Numbered from the stretch's first letter, positions 1 through 12,532 are shown. The stretch is 64,000 bases of DNA from Arthrobacter ruber (GCF_002954225.1 NZ_PPTH01000017.1:67311-131310); one strand, 5' to 3'. Notes: generated from the sequence alone by a model not told the origin. Numbers and translations: made by a program.

Positions 1-1
1 C

Positions 2-400
2 AAGGCACCGCGGCGCCGGTATTCGCCCGAACCCACCTACGGCGGGCGGGATCCGGAGGGCGTGGGCAACGTCTTCTCGAGGATGCTCGCGGAACGCGGC
101 TGGAAATCGCCCGTGGCCATCGGGTCGGTGCTGTCCCGCTGGGACGAGATCGTCGGAGCGGACATCGCGGCACACTGCGTCCCGGAGAGTTTCGACGCCG
201 ACACCGTCCTCGTCCGGTGCGATTCGACAACCTGGGCCACCCAGCTGCGGCTGATGACCCCGCAGGTGCTGCAGCGGTTCGAGGCCGAGCTTGGCGCCGG
301 TGTCGTGAAGCGGCTGTCCGTCGTCGGACCCGCTGCGCCGAGCTGGCGCAAGGGCGGCCGCTCCGTCAAGGGACGCGGTCCGCGCGACACCTACGGGTGA
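2..400 (+). CDS. dciA: DciA-family (DUF721) protein, 5' partial
   Basis: The reading frame is open from the first bases of the window to the TGA at 398-400, so the N-terminus lies upstream. The visible part contains a GRDP motif followed by a compact DUF721 domain ending in a basic, glycine-rich tail (GRSVKGRGPRD). DUF721/DciA proteins act in loading or handling the replicative helicase in bacteria that lack DnaC, and in actinobacteria the gene usually sits between recF and gyrB. That context is kept here, with gyrB about 200 bp downstream. An internal ATG or GTG could be mistaken for the start, but the upstream residues look like genuine family sequence. Confidence 0.85.
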   Translation, partial: KAPRRRYSPEPTYGGRDPEGVGNVFSRMLAERGWKSPVAIGSVLSRWDEIVGADIAAHCVPESFDADTVLVRCDSTTWATQLRLMTPQVLQRFEAELGAGVVKRLSVVGPAAPSWRKGGRSVKGRGPRDTYG

Positions 401-428
401 GCCGGGAGCGGAAGGCCGCATCCGCTGA

Positions 429-2681
<2,253 letters not shown>

Positions 2682-2690
2682 GTGCCGATA

Positions 2691-2764
2691 CCCGGCATCT
2701 TGCCGGCGCAACGAAATTCGCTCGTTCCTCGCGAATATTAAAGCGCCTACACAAGATGTCGGGC
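2691..2764. repeat. Imperfect inverted repeat in the gyrB-gyrA spacer
   Basis: A 12-base arm at 2691-2702 pairs with 2753-2764 with one mismatch. The arms enclose an AT-rich core with a smaller ATTCGC/GCGAAT hairpin. It sits in the 142-bp leader before gyrA. It could be a gyrB terminator, a structured gyrA leader or a supercoiling-sensitive promoter region; the sequence alone does not decide. Confidence 0.4.
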
Positions 2765-2823
2765 ACCGGCTCGCGGTCGACTCACCCTTGTGGCTGAGAA
2801 CCCTTCACGAACGGAACTGATTC

Positions 2824-5489
<2,666 letters not shown>

Positions 5490-5493
<4 letters not shown>

Positions 5494-6017
5494 GCTCGGC
5501 CAACACCAACCCGCGGTCCGCCAGCGGACAAGTGCGAACGCCGGGGACCCCTCCGCGCGTGAACGCCCCCGCGCGACCCGCCCAGCGCCCGGCCTCGGCC
5601 GGAGGGCAGGCCGGGCAGCGGCCGGGCCTCGTGAAGCCCGCCCCGAAGGCGAAAGCCCGCAAGGCCCGCCTGCTCGTGAGCAAGGTGGACCCCTGGTCCG
5701 TCCTCAAGATGGCGTTCCTGCTGTCGGTCGCCCTGGGCATCGTCACCGTCGTGGCGGCGATCGTCATCTGGACCGTCCTGGACCTCACGGGCATCTTCGA
5801 CGGCGTGAATGCGCTCCTGGGCGAGATCGCAGGATCGGAGAGCGGCGGATTCGACCTCCGTCAGTTCGCCTCGCTCCCGCAGGTCGTCTCCTTCGCGACG
5901 ATCATCGCCGTGGTCAACGTGGTGCTCCTGACCGCTCTGGCCATGCTCTCGGCGGTGCTCTACAACATCTCGTCCACCCTCGTCGGCGGCATCGGCGTCA
6001 CGCTCACCGACGACTAG
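5490..6017 (+). CDS. DUF3566 membrane protein
   Basis: 175 residues. A disordered Pro/Ala/Arg-rich N-terminus (about residues 1-58) precedes the DUF3566 core, which has two transmembrane segments (roughly 68-92 and 130-155) and ends in the conserved [15 protein letters not shown]-type tail. This family is found directly after gyrA across actinobacteria, including mycobacteria; its role is not established. The GTG start overlaps the gyrA stop. The gene closes the gyrBA transcription unit, and a tRNA gene follows. Confidence 0.9.
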
Positions 6018-6049
6018 GAGACCGGGTCTCTTCGGCGCCCCACGGCGAT

Positions 6050-6079
6050 TTGAAGAAAGCCGAGCCACTACTGTAAAGT
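6050..6079 (+). promoter_or_regulatory. Predicted promoter of tRNA-Ile
   Basis: TTGAAG at 6050-6055 and TAAAGT at 6074-6079 are 18 bp apart, a good vegetative sigma-factor match. The predicted start is near 6086, about 20 nt before the mature tRNA-Ile 5' end. It may also drive the DLW-39 peptide and tRNA-Ala. Confidence 0.6.
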
Positions 6080-6104
6080 CGTATCTCGGCCCGAAGAGGT
6101 ATCG

Positions 6105-6178
6105 GGGCGTATAGCTCAGGCGGTTAGAGCGCTTCGCTGATAACGAAGAGGTCCCAGGTTCAAGTCCTGGTACGCCCA
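6105..6178 (+). tRNA. ileT: tRNA-Ile (GAU)
   Basis: A 74-nt cloverleaf. The acceptor stem GGGCGTA pairs with TACGCCC, the discriminator base is A, the anticodon loop is CTGATAA (anticodon GAT), and the T-arm contains GGTTCAAGTCC. CCA is not encoded. It is paired with tRNA-Ala just downstream of gyrA, as is usual in actinobacteria. Confidence 0.97.
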
Positions 6179-6216
6179 CGGATCCACTACCGGCAGGTGA
6201 CTGCAAGGAGACAGTT

Positions 6217-6333
6217 GTGAAGAAGTTGCTCATCGCGGCAGCGGCTGCAGCAGGTGTCCTCGTGTACAAGCGGTGGCAGGATTCAGAGAAGAGCAAGAAC
6301 GTCTGGAGCAACGCGACGGACGACATAGCGTAG
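6217..6333 (+). CDS. DLW-39-type small protein
   Basis: A 38-residue peptide starting MKKLLIAAAAAAGVLVYKRW and ending NATDDIA. It has a GTG start with a strong AAGGAG at 6205-6210. It has one hydrophobic alanine-rich helix after two lysines, then a charged tail, as in the actinobacterial DLW-39 family found between tRNA-Ile and tRNA-Ala. The family's D-L-W is replaced by N-V-W here. Function unknown; a membrane-inserted micropeptide is the plain reading. Confidence 0.85.
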   Translation: MKKLLIAAAAAAGVLVYKRWQDSEKSKNVWSNATDDIA

Positions 6334-6377
6334 CAAAAGGCCCGATCCGGCGAAAGTACACCGGACAGGGTTCATTC

Positions 6378-6450
6378 GGGGGCATGGCGCAATTGGTAGC
6401 GCACCTGCTTTGCAAGCAGGGGGTTCGGGGTTCGAGTCCCCGTGCCTCCA
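6378..6450 (+). tRNA. alaT: tRNA-Ala (UGC)
   Basis: A 73-nt cloverleaf. The acceptor GGGGGCA pairs with TGCCTCC (one G-U), the anticodon loop is TTTGCAA (TGC), the T-loop is TTCGAGT and the discriminator is A. It is followed within a few bases by a strong terminator. Confidence 0.97.
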
Positions 6451-6455
6451 CCGAA

Positions 6456-6486
6456 AGGAAGTCCCGGTCATCGACCGGGACTTCCT
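6456..6486 (+). terminator. Terminator after tRNA-Ala
   Basis: A perfect 14-bp stem (6456-6469 with 6473-6486) and a 3-nt ATC loop begin 5 nt after the tRNA-Ala 3' end. The following sequence is only weakly T-rich. Confidence 0.85.
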
Positions 6487-6538
6487 GCGTTGAGGGCCGT
6501 GGTGCCGGGGTGCGTACGGAGTGCCATAGGGTTGCCGC

Positions 6539-7459
6539 GTGACCATCTTCCTCTCGATCCTCGGCGTCATCGGGGTCTCGGCGTCCGGGCCGATCATGGC
6601 AGCGACCGCCGCCCCGGTCCTGGCCATCGCCTTCTGGCGGAACCTGCTCGGAGCCTTCCTCATGGGAGGGCCCGCCGCGCTGTCGAAGCGATCGGAGTTC
6701 ATGGCGCTCCGCGCCGTCGACTACCGGAGGACGGCCCTCGCCGCGGTAGCCCTCGCCCTGCATTTCGCCTGCTTCATCACGGCGCTGAAGCTCACCTCCG
6801 TGGCGGCGGCAACGGCCCTCGTCTGCCTCCAGGTGGCCTGGATCGCTCTGTTCGATGCGCTGCTCGGCTCCCGGCCCCCTCGCGCCACGGTGGCGGGGCT
6901 GGGAGTGGCGTTCCTCGGCGTGGTCGTCATCACCGGGTTCGATCTCTCGCTCTCGCGCGATGCACTGCTCGGCGATCTCCTCGCCCTGGCAGGAGGAGCG
7001 CTGGCGGGTGTCTATCAGATGGTGGGGGCGACGGCCCGCCGGACCATGTCGACAGGGACGTACACGACCCTCTGCTACGGTGCCTGCGCCGTGATCCTCC
7101 TGGTGCTCTGCGCCGTCACGGGCCAGCCGGTCGTCGGTTTTCCCCCCGCTGCCTGGGCAGGCATCCTGGCGGTGACCCTCATGGCGCAGATCATGGGGCA
7201 TTCGGTGTTCAACCACCTGCTGGCCGTGATGAGCCCGCTCGTGGTCTCGATGATCATCCTGCTGGAGATCCCGGGGGCGGCCATCCTCGCCGCAGTGTTC
7301 CTCGGCGAGACGCTGCCTGCCGGGACGTACGGCGGACTGGGGCTGATCATCGTGGGTCTCGTCGTCGTGATCCGGGGACAGCAACGCCTGAGCCGACGCC
7401 GTCGATCCCTCGCGGAGGAGAGAGAGCCCACACCCCCGCCGGTACGCGGCGGAGAGTAG
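6539..7459 (+). CDS. EamA/DMT-family transporter
   Basis: 306 residues with about ten hydrophobic segments in two EamA-type repeats, the second beginning near LLGDLLALAGGALAGVYQMVG. The family exports or imports small metabolites; the substrate cannot be told. The conserved features AAATALVCLQVAWIALFDALL and the late PGAAILAAVFLGE loop fit. The C-terminus is short, charged and cytoplasmic. The GTG start has no strong Shine-Dalgarno and follows the tRNA-Ala terminator by about 50 bp, so it needs its own promoter. It converges with the next gene across a shared terminator. Confidence 0.88.
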   Translation: MTIFLSILGVIGVSASGPIMAATAAPVLAIAFWRNLLGAFLMGGPAALSKRSEFMALRAVDYRRTALAAVALALHFACFITALKLTSVAAATALVCLQVAWIALFDALLGSRPPRATVAGLGVAFLGVVVITGFDLSLSRDALLGDLLALAGGALAGVYQMVGATARRTMSTGTYTTLCYGACAVILLVLCAVTGQPVVGFPPAAWAGILAVTLMAQIMGHSVFNHLLAVMSPLVVSMIILLEIPGAAILAAVFLGETLPAGTYGGLGLIIVGLVVVIRGQQRLSRRRRSLAEEREPTPPPVRGGE

Positions 7460-7504
7460 TCGCGCCGAGGAATATATGCTGGATGGTATATGTCTCGGAA
7501 CGAG

Positions 7505-7535
7505 AAGGGACCCCGGCACGAGGCCGGGGTCCTTT
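7505..7535. terminator. Bidirectional terminator
   Basis: A 13-bp stem (7505-7517 with 7523-7535, one G-T wobble) and ACGAG loop lie between the convergent transporter and membrane-protein genes, with AA on one side and TTT on the other. Confidence 0.8.
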
Positions 7536-7560
7536 CCTGTTTCAGGAGATCGAGCGGATG

Positions 7561-8457
7561 TCAGACCTTGGGATCGTCCGTGGGCTCAGCGGCGTGCTTG
7601 GCGCCGTCGGTGCCCTTCGCCGTGTCCGAAGCGGACGGCGCTGCGTCGGGGTTCGTGTTCGCGGTGGCCGCAGGAACCTCGCCGGACGCCGCGGCGGCAC
7701 GGTCGGCCGCCTCCTTGATGCTGATGACGGCGTCCTTGGAATCCTTCGACTTCTGGGGTGACGCAGGGCCGGCCGTGGCCTTGATGGGGGCAGGTGTCTT
7801 CCACGGATCCTCGACGGGCTTGGATGCCCGCCAGGCGGCCACACCGGCGATGATCGCCGATGCGATGATCCCGAGGACGAGCCAGCCCTTGCCCGACTTG
7901 CGGGCCTTGCTCCTCTTCAGGTCCTTCGAGGCCTGCATGGCCGCGACGACGAGCCGCTTCTGGGCGTTCTTCGCAGCCTTCTTGTCCCCGGTGATCCGGG
8001 TGACGGCCTTCTCGACCGCGGGTGGCATGGTCGTGGCTGCCAGCGAACGGGACGCGGTCTCGGCCGCCTCACCGAGCCTGGTCGAGAGCGCCGGCAGGTA
8101 CTCCTCCACAACCCTGCCCTTGGCGGAGTCCAGTGCCGGAGCCGCCTTGCCGAGCGTCTCCTGGATCTTCGGGGTGGTGCCATCGATCACCTGTGTGATC
8201 CGGGGGCCGACCTTGTCGACACTGCCCTGGACTGCGGCGACTCCGCCGGCGATCCCCTCGGTCGCCTTGCGGACGGTGTCCTGCAGGGCCGGGGTCGCGG
8301 TCTCGACGCCCTTCTCCCATCGGGGCTTCACCCAGCCGTAGGCAGCGTCGACATGGGGCGCCGCCCAATCCCGCGCTGCAGCCAGTCCGGCTGCTGCTGC
8401 CAGTCCGAGAGCGACGCCTTCCTCCAGCTCGTGGGTGTCGCGTACGTTCTTCTTCAC
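7561..8457 (-). CDS. Conserved membrane-anchored protein of unknown function
   Basis: 298 residues. The N-terminus MKKNVRDTHELEEG leads into an alanine-rich hydrophobic stretch (about 15-28). A long region of amphipathic helices (about 40-170) has repeated T-P-x-[LI]-Q and E-x-x-x-x-A patterns, followed by a basic KRSKARKSGKG. One transmembrane segment (about 203-221, LVLGIIASAIIAGVAAW) precedes an Ala/Pro/Asp-rich tail. The helical part resembles apolipoprotein- or phasin-like amphipathic repeats in composition only. Members sit next to ppiA near the origin in Micrococcaceae; no function is known to me. Confidence 0.75.
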   Translation of the reverse strand: MKKNVRDTHELEEGVALGLAAAAGLAAARDWAAPHVDAAYGWVKPRWEKGVETATPALQDTVRKATEGIAGGVAAVQGSVDKVGPRITQVIDGTTPKIQETLGKAAPALDSAKGRVVEEYLPALSTRLGEAAETASRSLAATTMPPAVEKAVTRITGDKKAAKNAQKRLVVAAMQASKDLKRSKARKSGKGWLVLGIIASAIIAGVAAWRASKPVEDPWKTPAPIKATAGPASPQKSKDSKDAVISIKEAADRAAAASGEVPAATANTNPDAAPSASDTAKGTDGAKHAAEPTDDPKV

Positions 8458-8619
8458 AAAAACCTCCAGGGGTGGTTGTTCGTTTTGATCAGCCTACGTT
8501 GCATGGGCAGGGGGTGCTATCCGTATGGGTCCCGGCCGCGCCAGGAGGGCGGCGTTTCACTGTGCGCGGAATGGGACCACTCCAGCTTATTGTCAGGAGC
8601 CGCGTGGAAGAATGGGCCA

Positions 8620-9162
8620 ATGACTGCTATTCCGACAGCAAAAGCGACCATCCACACCAACCAGGGCGATATCGAGGTCAACCTCTTCGGCAATCACGCC
8701 CCGAAGACCGTGAAGAACTTCGTCGGTCTCGCCACGGGCGAGATCACCTGGACCCACCCGCAGACCGGCGAGGAGAGCAACGCCCCCCTCTACAGCGGCA
8801 CCGTCTTCCACCGCATCATCAAGGACTTCATGATCCAGGGCGGCGATCCCCTGGGCCAGGGCATCGGCGGCCCCGGTTACAAGTTCGACGACGAGATCAA
8901 CCCGGACCTGACCTTCAACGAGCCCTACAAGCTGGCCATGGCCAATGCGGGCCTCCAGGGAGGGCGCGGCACCAACGGGTCGCAGTTCTTCATCACCTCC
9001 GTGCCCACCACCTGGCTCCAGGGCAAGCACACCATCTTCGGTGACGTCACCGACCCGGAATCCCGCAAGGTGGTCGACAAGCTGAACGCCATCGCCACCG
9101 ACATGAGGGACAAGCCCCTCGACAACGTCGTCATCGACAGCATCACCGTGGAACAGCTCTAG
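8620..9162 (+). CDS. ppiA: Cyclophilin-type peptidyl-prolyl isomerase
   Basis: 180 residues, one cyclophilin domain catalysing cis-trans isomerisation of prolyl bonds; no signal peptide, so cytoplasmic. The active-site signatures FHRIIKDFMIQGGDP, AMANAG and GTNGSQFFIT are present, as is the WLQGKHTIFGDV segment. The ATG at 8620 is chosen because the sequence upstream is unlike the family. The rhomboid gene starts 4 bp after its stop, so the two are probably cotranscribed. The neighbour order equals Rv0009 in Mycobacterium tuberculosis. Confidence 0.96.
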   Translation: MTAIPTAKATIHTNQGDIEVNLFGNHAPKTVKNFVGLATGEITWTHPQTGEESNAPLYSGTVFHRIIKDFMIQGGDPLGQGIGGPGYKFDDEINPDLTFNEPYKLAMANAGLQGGRGTNGSQFFITSVPTTWLQGKHTIFGDVTDPESRKVVDKLNAIATDMRDKPLDNVVIDSITVEQL

Positions 9163-9166
9163 CCGT

Positions 9167-10042
9167 ATGTCCTATGGTGTCCCCGCGCCCGATGCCGGCA
9201 GCCAGGAGGCACCGGTCTGCCCGCGACACCCCGACCGCGTCAGCTACGTGCGGTGCCAGCGGTGCGGCCGTCCGGCCTGTCCCGAATGCCAGCGTCCGGC
9301 TGCGGTGGGTTTCCAGTGCGTGGACTGCGTCCGCGAGCAGGCCGCGAGTGTCCCGGCTCGCCGGAACGCGTTCGGGGGTGCGGTCCGCGGGGACACCCCG
9401 GTGGTCACCTACACCCTGATCGGTCTCTGTGTGGTGGTGTACCTGCTGCAGCTCGTGGTGCCGGGGATCATCCGCTCCTTCGCCTATGCACCCGTGTACA
9501 CGGCGGGAGCGGGAGGTGTGATCCCGGCAGAGCCCTGGCGCATGCTCACCGCGGCCTTCCTCCACTCGCCGAGTTCCTTCCTCCACATCGCGTTCAACAT
9601 GTACGCGCTGTACATCCTCGGGAAGGTCCTGGAACCGGCGATGGGCAGGGCCAGATTCCTGGCGCTGTACCTGATCTCGGCCCTCGGCGGATCGATCGGG
9701 GTACTGCTGCTCAGCGACAATCCGCTGCAGCCGGTCGTCGGTGCATCCGGTGCGGTATTCGGGCTGTTCGGGGCGCTCTTCATCGTGCAGCGCAAGCGCG
9801 GCGGTGATGTCCGCCAGATCGTGGTGCTGATCGCGATCAATGCGGTGATCGGCTTCGTGGTGGCAGGGATCGCATGGCAGGCGCACCTCGGGGGCCTGAT
9901 CGCCGGTGCAGCATGCGCCGCTGCGATCGCCTACGCTCCGCGTGGGGCGCGGCAGGCGAAGACCCAGCTGCTGGGACTGGGGGGCGTCGTGGTGCTACTC
10001 GCCCTCCTGACCTTCGTGGGAGTCTCCCTCCTCCCGCTCTAG
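9167..10042 (+). CDS. Rhomboid-family intramembrane serine protease
   Basis: 291 residues. An N-terminal zinc-finger-like module (Cys18, His21, Cys30, Cys33, Cys38, Cys41, Cys51, Cys54) is followed by a GlpG-like core of about six to seven membrane helices. The catalytic dyad is Ser194 in GASGAVFG and His240 in WQAHLGG; the conserved HIAFN at 140-144 is present. It should cleave transmembrane substrates within the membrane; no substrate is evident. It is probably coupled to ppiA and is followed by a strong terminator. Confidence 0.93.
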   Translation: MSYGVPAPDAGSQEAPVCPRHPDRVSYVRCQRCGRPACPECQRPAAVGFQCVDCVREQAASVPARRNAFGGAVRGDTPVVTYTLIGLCVVVYLLQLVVPGIIRSFAYAPVYTAGAGGVIPAEPWRMLTAAFLHSPSSFLHIAFNMYALYILGKVLEPAMGRARFLALYLISALGGSIGVLLLSDNPLQPVVGASGAVFGLFGALFIVQRKRGGDVRQIVVLIAINAVIGFVVAGIAWQAHLGGLIAGAACAAAIAYAPRGARQAKTQLLGLGGVVVLLALLTFVGVSLLPL

Positions 10043-10055
10043 GAGCACGTCGCAG

Positions 10056-10088
10056 GAAGGGGCCGGTGCACTGCGCACCGGCCCCTTC
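10056..10088 (+). terminator. Terminator after the rhomboid gene
   Basis: A perfect 14-bp stem (10056-10069 with 10075-10088) with a 5-nt loop, starting 13 bp after the rhomboid stop codon. It is followed by TTTT at 10093-10096, which overlaps the first DnaA-box-like sequence. Confidence 0.85.
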
Positions 10089-10092
10089 GGAG

Positions 10093-10221
10093 TTTTCCAC
10101 ACCAGTTATCCACATGGGGGATAACTTACACACATGTAATTCCACACCTGTGGATAAGCGTGGCCCGGAATTTCGGGCCGGTCCTAGGAGGATCAACAGT
10201 CTCATGCACAACTGTGGATAA
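10093..10221. promoter_or_regulatory. Cluster of DnaA boxes
   Basis: Three exact copies of the 9-mer TTATCCACA: 10106-10114 (+), 10149-10157 (-) and 10213-10221 (-). Degenerate copies lie at 10093-10101 (+, 8 of 9), 10116-10124 (-, 7 of 9) and 10126-10134 (+, 7 of 9). The region is AT-richer than its surroundings and non-coding, between the rhomboid gene and the 3' end of crgA. This is not the expected oriC position (next to dnaA, upstream of this window). It could be a secondary DnaA-binding or titration locus, an origin part, or a regulatory site. The rest of the gap to 10417 holds no gene that I can support. Confidence 0.8.
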
Positions 10222-10417
10222 CTTCATACACAGCGTGTGTACAGCGGGAAATCCCCTCGGTGCCGGTTCCCTGCTACCCTCCAGTACGCCGGTCGACCCG
10301 TCCACCTCGACCGACGACGGTGCACGCACCGTCGAGGGCGGGGTGAACGGCAGGACCGGGGCCCTGGTGCCTTCTCGGCGCTGCAGCGAACGCCGAGCCC
10401 GGCGTCGGGTGCTGTGG

Positions 10418-10666
10418 CTACCGCCAGCGCGTGGTCATGAGGAAGCCCACGATCGCGATGCCGAAGCCGGCAAGGATGTTCCAGGATCCCCAGGCCGCCA
10501 CCGGCAGGGTTGCCTCGGAGATGTAGAACGTGATGATCCACAGCAGGCCGATGATCATGAGCCCGAACATCACCGGCTTGTACCAGACCGGGTTCGGCTT
10601 GGGCTGCGACGACCCCACGGCGGACGCGGCGGTGCTGGCTCTCTTGCGGGGCTTCGACTCGGGCAC
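10418..10666 (-). CDS. crgA: Cell division protein CrgA
   Basis: 82 residues: a basic cytoplasmic N-terminus (PESKPRKRAS), the conserved NPVWYKPVMFGLMIIGLLWI, a short loop, and a second membrane helix ending FGIAIVGFLMTTRWR. CrgA is an actinobacterial divisome membrane protein that helps bring septal peptidoglycan synthases to FtsZ rings. Two transmembrane helices and the WYKP and TTRW motifs make the assignment firm. It sits opposite to the sortase gene, as in other actinobacteria, with the DnaA-box cluster beyond its 3' end. Confidence 0.96.
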   Translation of the reverse strand: MPESKPRKRASTAASAVGSSQPKPNPVWYKPVMFGLMIIGLLWIITFYISEATLPVAAWGSWNILAGFGIAIVGFLMTTRWR

Positions 10667-10849
10667 GGATTCTCCTCGACGGGGGGCCGCTGCGGATCAG
10701 CGGCGCCGGTTGTCTCGCAGGGCAGCGCCGGTGCGTTCGGGCCCGCAGGTTATCCTGTGGGAAGAACTTCATCCGGCGGCCCGGTTCTCGGAAACGATTC
10801 TAGCCAAGATCGTTCGGATACCGGTGCATCCCGAGTGGCAGGAGCGGCA

Positions 10850-11662
10850 GTGGCGAGGTCGACCATCGACGCCCCACCCGAACCACGGGTGGGGCGCCCG
10901 GATCGGGCACGCCGTCGTCGTACTCCCGGCCAGCTGGTAGCGCAGGTCCTGGGCGAACTCCTGATCACCGCCGGAGTGGTCCTGCTGCTCTTCGTCGGCT
11001 GGGAGCTCTGGTGGACCAACATCGATTCCAGCATCAAGCAGGAGCAGGCGCTCGAGGAGTTCTTCGCCGACGTGCCGCCCGCGGCCGGTCCCGCACCTGC
11101 CGGCGCAGGCCCCGACGCCCCCGCACCCGAGGATTTCGGTGACCCTGCCGTCCTGCCGCAGGGGGACCTCGTGGGCACCTTCGCGGTGGTCTACATCCCG
11201 CGCTTCGGGGACGACTACTCACGCCCCGTCACCGCCGGTGTCGGCACCGACGTCCTCGACAACCTCGGCCTCGGTCACTACCCCGGCACGGGGGCTCCAG
11301 GAGCGGTGGGGAACTTCGCGCTCGCCGGCCACCGACAGACCCACGGCCAGGTACTCGACCAGATCCACACGCTCGTCCCCGGGGACCGGCTCTACGTCCA
11401 GACACGCGACGGCTACTACACCTACGTGTTCCGGAACACCGAGATCGTCCTGCCGGACCGCGCGGATGTGATCGCACCGGTCCCCACCGAGCCCGCCGCC
11501 GAGCCGGTGGACAGGATCCTGACGCTGACCAGTTGCAATCCGCGTTTCGGAGCGCAGGAGCGTATCATTGCGTACTCGGTGCTCGAGTCCTGGCGTCCCG
11601 CCGACGCCGGCCCGCCGCCCGAGATCGCCGAGCACGTGGCACGCGCCGCAGGACAGGGGTAG
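10850..11662 (+). CDS. Class E sortase
   Basis: 270 residues. A basic N-terminus is followed by one membrane anchor (about 39-58, LLITAGVVLLLFVGWELWW), a Pro/Ala linker, and a sortase beta-barrel. The catalytic His161 is in AGHRQTHG and Cys229 in TLTSCNPR, with Arg232 following. Class E enzymes anchor LAxTG-type proteins to the wall in high-GC actinobacteria; no substrate protein is in this window. GTG at 10850 is chosen because AGGAG lies 5 bp upstream; GTG at 10835 is an alternative. The frame stays open far upstream, but that part is not sortase-like. Confidence 0.92.
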   Translation: MARSTIDAPPEPRVGRPDRARRRRTPGQLVAQVLGELLITAGVVLLLFVGWELWWTNIDSSIKQEQALEEFFADVPPAAGPAPAGAGPDAPAPEDFGDPAVLPQGDLVGTFAVVYIPRFGDDYSRPVTAGVGTDVLDNLGLGHYPGTGAPGAVGNFALAGHRQTHGQVLDQIHTLVPGDRLYVQTRDGYYTYVFRNTEIVLPDRADVIAPVPTEPAAEPVDRILTLTSCNPRFGAQERIIAYSVLESWRPADAGPPPEIAEHVARAAGQG

Positions 11663-11667
11663 CCGCG

Positions 11668-11829
11668 ATGTACGGATGGATCTTCCGGTCCCTGCCCGGG
11701 CCGCTCTGGATGCGCATCGTCCTCTCCGTGCTGCTGGTCCTCGCAGCGGTCACGGTGCTGATGGTCGCCGTGTTCCCCTGGGTCTCCCAGTTCAACCCGC
11801 TCACAGATTCAACGATTGGTTCCCCCTAG
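11668..11829 (+). CDS. Small conserved membrane protein
   Basis: 53 residues beginning MYGWIFRSLPGPLWMRI, with one transmembrane helix (about 15-38) and a short polar tail ending TDSTIGSP. It starts 5 bp after the sortase stop and ends 3 bp before pabA, so it lies inside a tight three-gene unit. Comparable short proteins occur at this position in related actinobacteria, but I know of no function. The conserved FPWV just after the helix is the only motif of note. Confidence 0.75.
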   Translation: MYGWIFRSLPGPLWMRIVLSVLLVLAAVTVLMVAVFPWVSQFNPLTDSTIGSP

Positions 11830-11832
11830 CTC

Positions 11833-12477
11833 ATGGCTGACACCGCCCGCATCCTCGTCGTCGACAACTACGACAGCTTCGTCTACACCCTGGTGGGCTA
11901 CCTCCAGGAACTGGGCGCCGAGACCACGGTGGTGAGGAACGACGACGTCACCCTCGCCGAGGCGCAGGAGATGGCCGCTTCCCGAGACGGTGTGCTGATC
12001 TCCCCCGGCCCGGGCACACCCGCCGAAGCCGGTGTCTGCGTGGAGCTGATCCGGTGGTGCGGCGAGCACGCCAAGCCGATGCTGGGGGTCTGCCTCGGAC
12101 ACCAGGCGCTGGCGGAGGCGTACGGCGGAACCGTGACGCATGCTCCCGAACTCATGCACGGCAAGACCTCCCTCGTGGAACACGATGCGACGAGTGTCTT
12201 CGCCGGCCTGCCGTCCCCGGTCACTGCGACGCGCTACCACTCCCTCGCTGCGGTCAGCGACGACGTCCCGGCGGATCTGACCGTCACCGCGCGCACGGCC
12301 AGCGGCATCATCATGGGCCTCGAACACAGGACGGCTCCCCTGTGCGGCGTCCAGTTCCATCCGGAGTCGGTCCTCACCGAGGGCGGCTACCAGATGCTGG
12401 GCAACTGGCTGGAGTCGCTGGGACTCGAGGGCGCGGCAGCGAAGGCGGCGGGCCTCAGCCCGCTCATCGCGCGCTAG
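11833..12477 (+). CDS. pabA: Aminodeoxychorismate/anthranilate synthase glutaminase subunit
   Basis: 214 residues, class I glutamine amidotransferase that supplies ammonia to PabB (folate) or TrpE (tryptophan). The nucleophile is Cys87 in GVCLGHQ, and the His176-Glu178 pair is in QFHPESV. The oxyanion loop ISPGPGTP and N-terminal VVDNYDSFVYTL are typical. No trpE or pabB is adjacent, and the position beside the pknB block matches the mycobacterial gene called trpG. It could serve both pathways. It converges with pknB. Confidence 0.93.
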   Translation: MADTARILVVDNYDSFVYTLVGYLQELGAETTVVRNDDVTLAEAQEMAASRDGVLISPGPGTPAEAGVCVELIRWCGEHAKPMLGVCLGHQALAEAYGGTVTHAPELMHGKTSLVEHDATSVFAGLPSPVTATRYHSLAAVSDDVPADLTVTARTASGIIMGLEHRTAPLCGVQFHPESVLTEGGYQMLGNWLESLGLEGAAAKAAGLSPLIAR

Positions 12478-12532
12478 CAGCCCTTTCCCACCAGGGCATG
12501 TACCGGCGGTCCGCCTGTCCCGACGCCGCCTG

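Noticed and set aside
10160-10849. Upstream extension of the sortase frame
   Set aside because: It runs through the DnaA boxes and over crgA in antisense, without sortase-like sequence; start placed at 10850.
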